A stretch of 64,000 nt of DNA. Source: Lichenostomus cassidix (Eukaryota > Chordata > Aves > Passeriformes > Meliphagidae). A program made the translations under genes and the position numbers. How positions within the stretch are numbered: position 1 is the stretch's first letter; the number at the start of each line of letters is the position of its first letter. The notes under the pieces were generated by a model. It was not told where the DNA came from, did not search any database, and worked only from the letters and a program-made list of their open reading frames with translations. Positions 63,795 through 64,000 of this stretch are shown here, piece by piece. The stretch spans positions 50,032,077 to 50,096,076 of the forward strand of contig CM039211.1 in the NCBI GenBank assembly GCA_008360975.2, written 5' to 3'.

Positions 63795-64000
63795 AGTGCT
63801 GGGTCCTGCCCTGGGGTCACAACAACCCCAGGCAGTGCCACAGGCTGGGGCAGAGTGGCTGGAAAGCTGCCCAGTGGAAAAGGACCTGGGGGTGCTGGTG
63901 ACAGCAGCTGAACATGAGCCAGGGTGTGCCCAGGTGGCCAAGAAGGCCAATGGCTTCCTGGCCTGGATCAGCAACTGTGTGGCCAGCAGGAGCAGGGCAG
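63795..64000 (+). mobile_element. Second CR1 LINE fragment, running off the window
   Basis: From 'tgctgggtcctgcc' onward the sequence follows the CR1 ORF2 (gtcacaacaaccccaggcagtgcc, gaaaaggacctgggggtgctgg, gtggccaagaaggccaatgg, ctggatcagcaactgtgtgg). In this order it lies upstream, within the ORF2, of the part seen in the first copy, so the two are separate insertions in the same orientation. Its start is uncertain and may reach back toward 63,670. Confidence 0.85.

Noticed and set aside
1..64000. Exons of the genes flanking FOXD1 in other vertebrates (for example TMEM174, BTF3)
   Set aside because: I looked for characteristic peptides of TMEM174 and for BTF3-like coding in the open frames and found none. 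They presumably lie outside the window.
1..64000. CRISPR arrays, operons, prophage, tRNA or rRNA genes
   Set aside because: There is no regularly spaced repeat array, no B-box (GTTCRANNC) in a tRNA context and no rRNA sequence. The genome type is vertebrate.

Overview
The window looks like nuclear DNA from a bird. The evidence is an intronless forkhead gene of the FOXD1 type, CR1 LINE fragments with the avian 3' end (short ATTCTGTG repeats), a solo-LTR-like insertion inside one CR1 copy, and long AT-rich gene-poor flanks. There are no operons, Shine-Dalgarno sites or dense coding, so the prokaryotic feature types do not apply. From general knowledge FOXD1 is Z-linked in chicken; the sequence itself cannot prove the chromosome.

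Layout: (1) About 1-34,700 is AT-rich intergenic sequence with no supportable gene. It holds only ancient repeat relics (near 5.3, 8.9 and 9.9 kb), microsatellites and a few perfect inverted repeats. (2) About 34,700-56,300 is a domain of scattered CpG-rich islands separated by AT-rich blocks, with few recognisable recent transposons. It contains a (GT)29 tract, a 190-bp purine tract, a 97-bp tandem duplication and a cluster of TAATTA homeodomain-type sites. Its one clear gene is FOXD1 on the minus strand (CDS 51,947-53,233, 428 aa), with a TATA box near 53,807, a 5' leader of about 0.55 kb and a 3' UTR of about 0.6-0.85 kb. (3) About 56,300-64,000 returns to AT-rich intergenic DNA. It contains a frameshifted minus-strand tract that reads like a decayed coding sequence (about 59.4-61.6 kb), a short cysteine-rich reading frame with a C-terminal hydrophobic segment (61.8-62.1 kb), and a CR1/LTR/CR1 block running off the right end.

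The genetic content is thus one developmental transcription factor in a large regulatory landscape. The most interesting direct observations concern FOXD1 expression. An 8-codon upstream ORF has a stop codon that overlaps the FOXD1 start codon (ATGA). A perfect 13-bp hairpin downstream of the gene carries a poly(A) signal in its loop. Dense CpG islands and homeodomain sites suggest upstream and downstream enhancers. I found no convincing new multi-gene system. The broken coding-like tract at 59.4-61.6 kb is the best candidate for something unrecognised.
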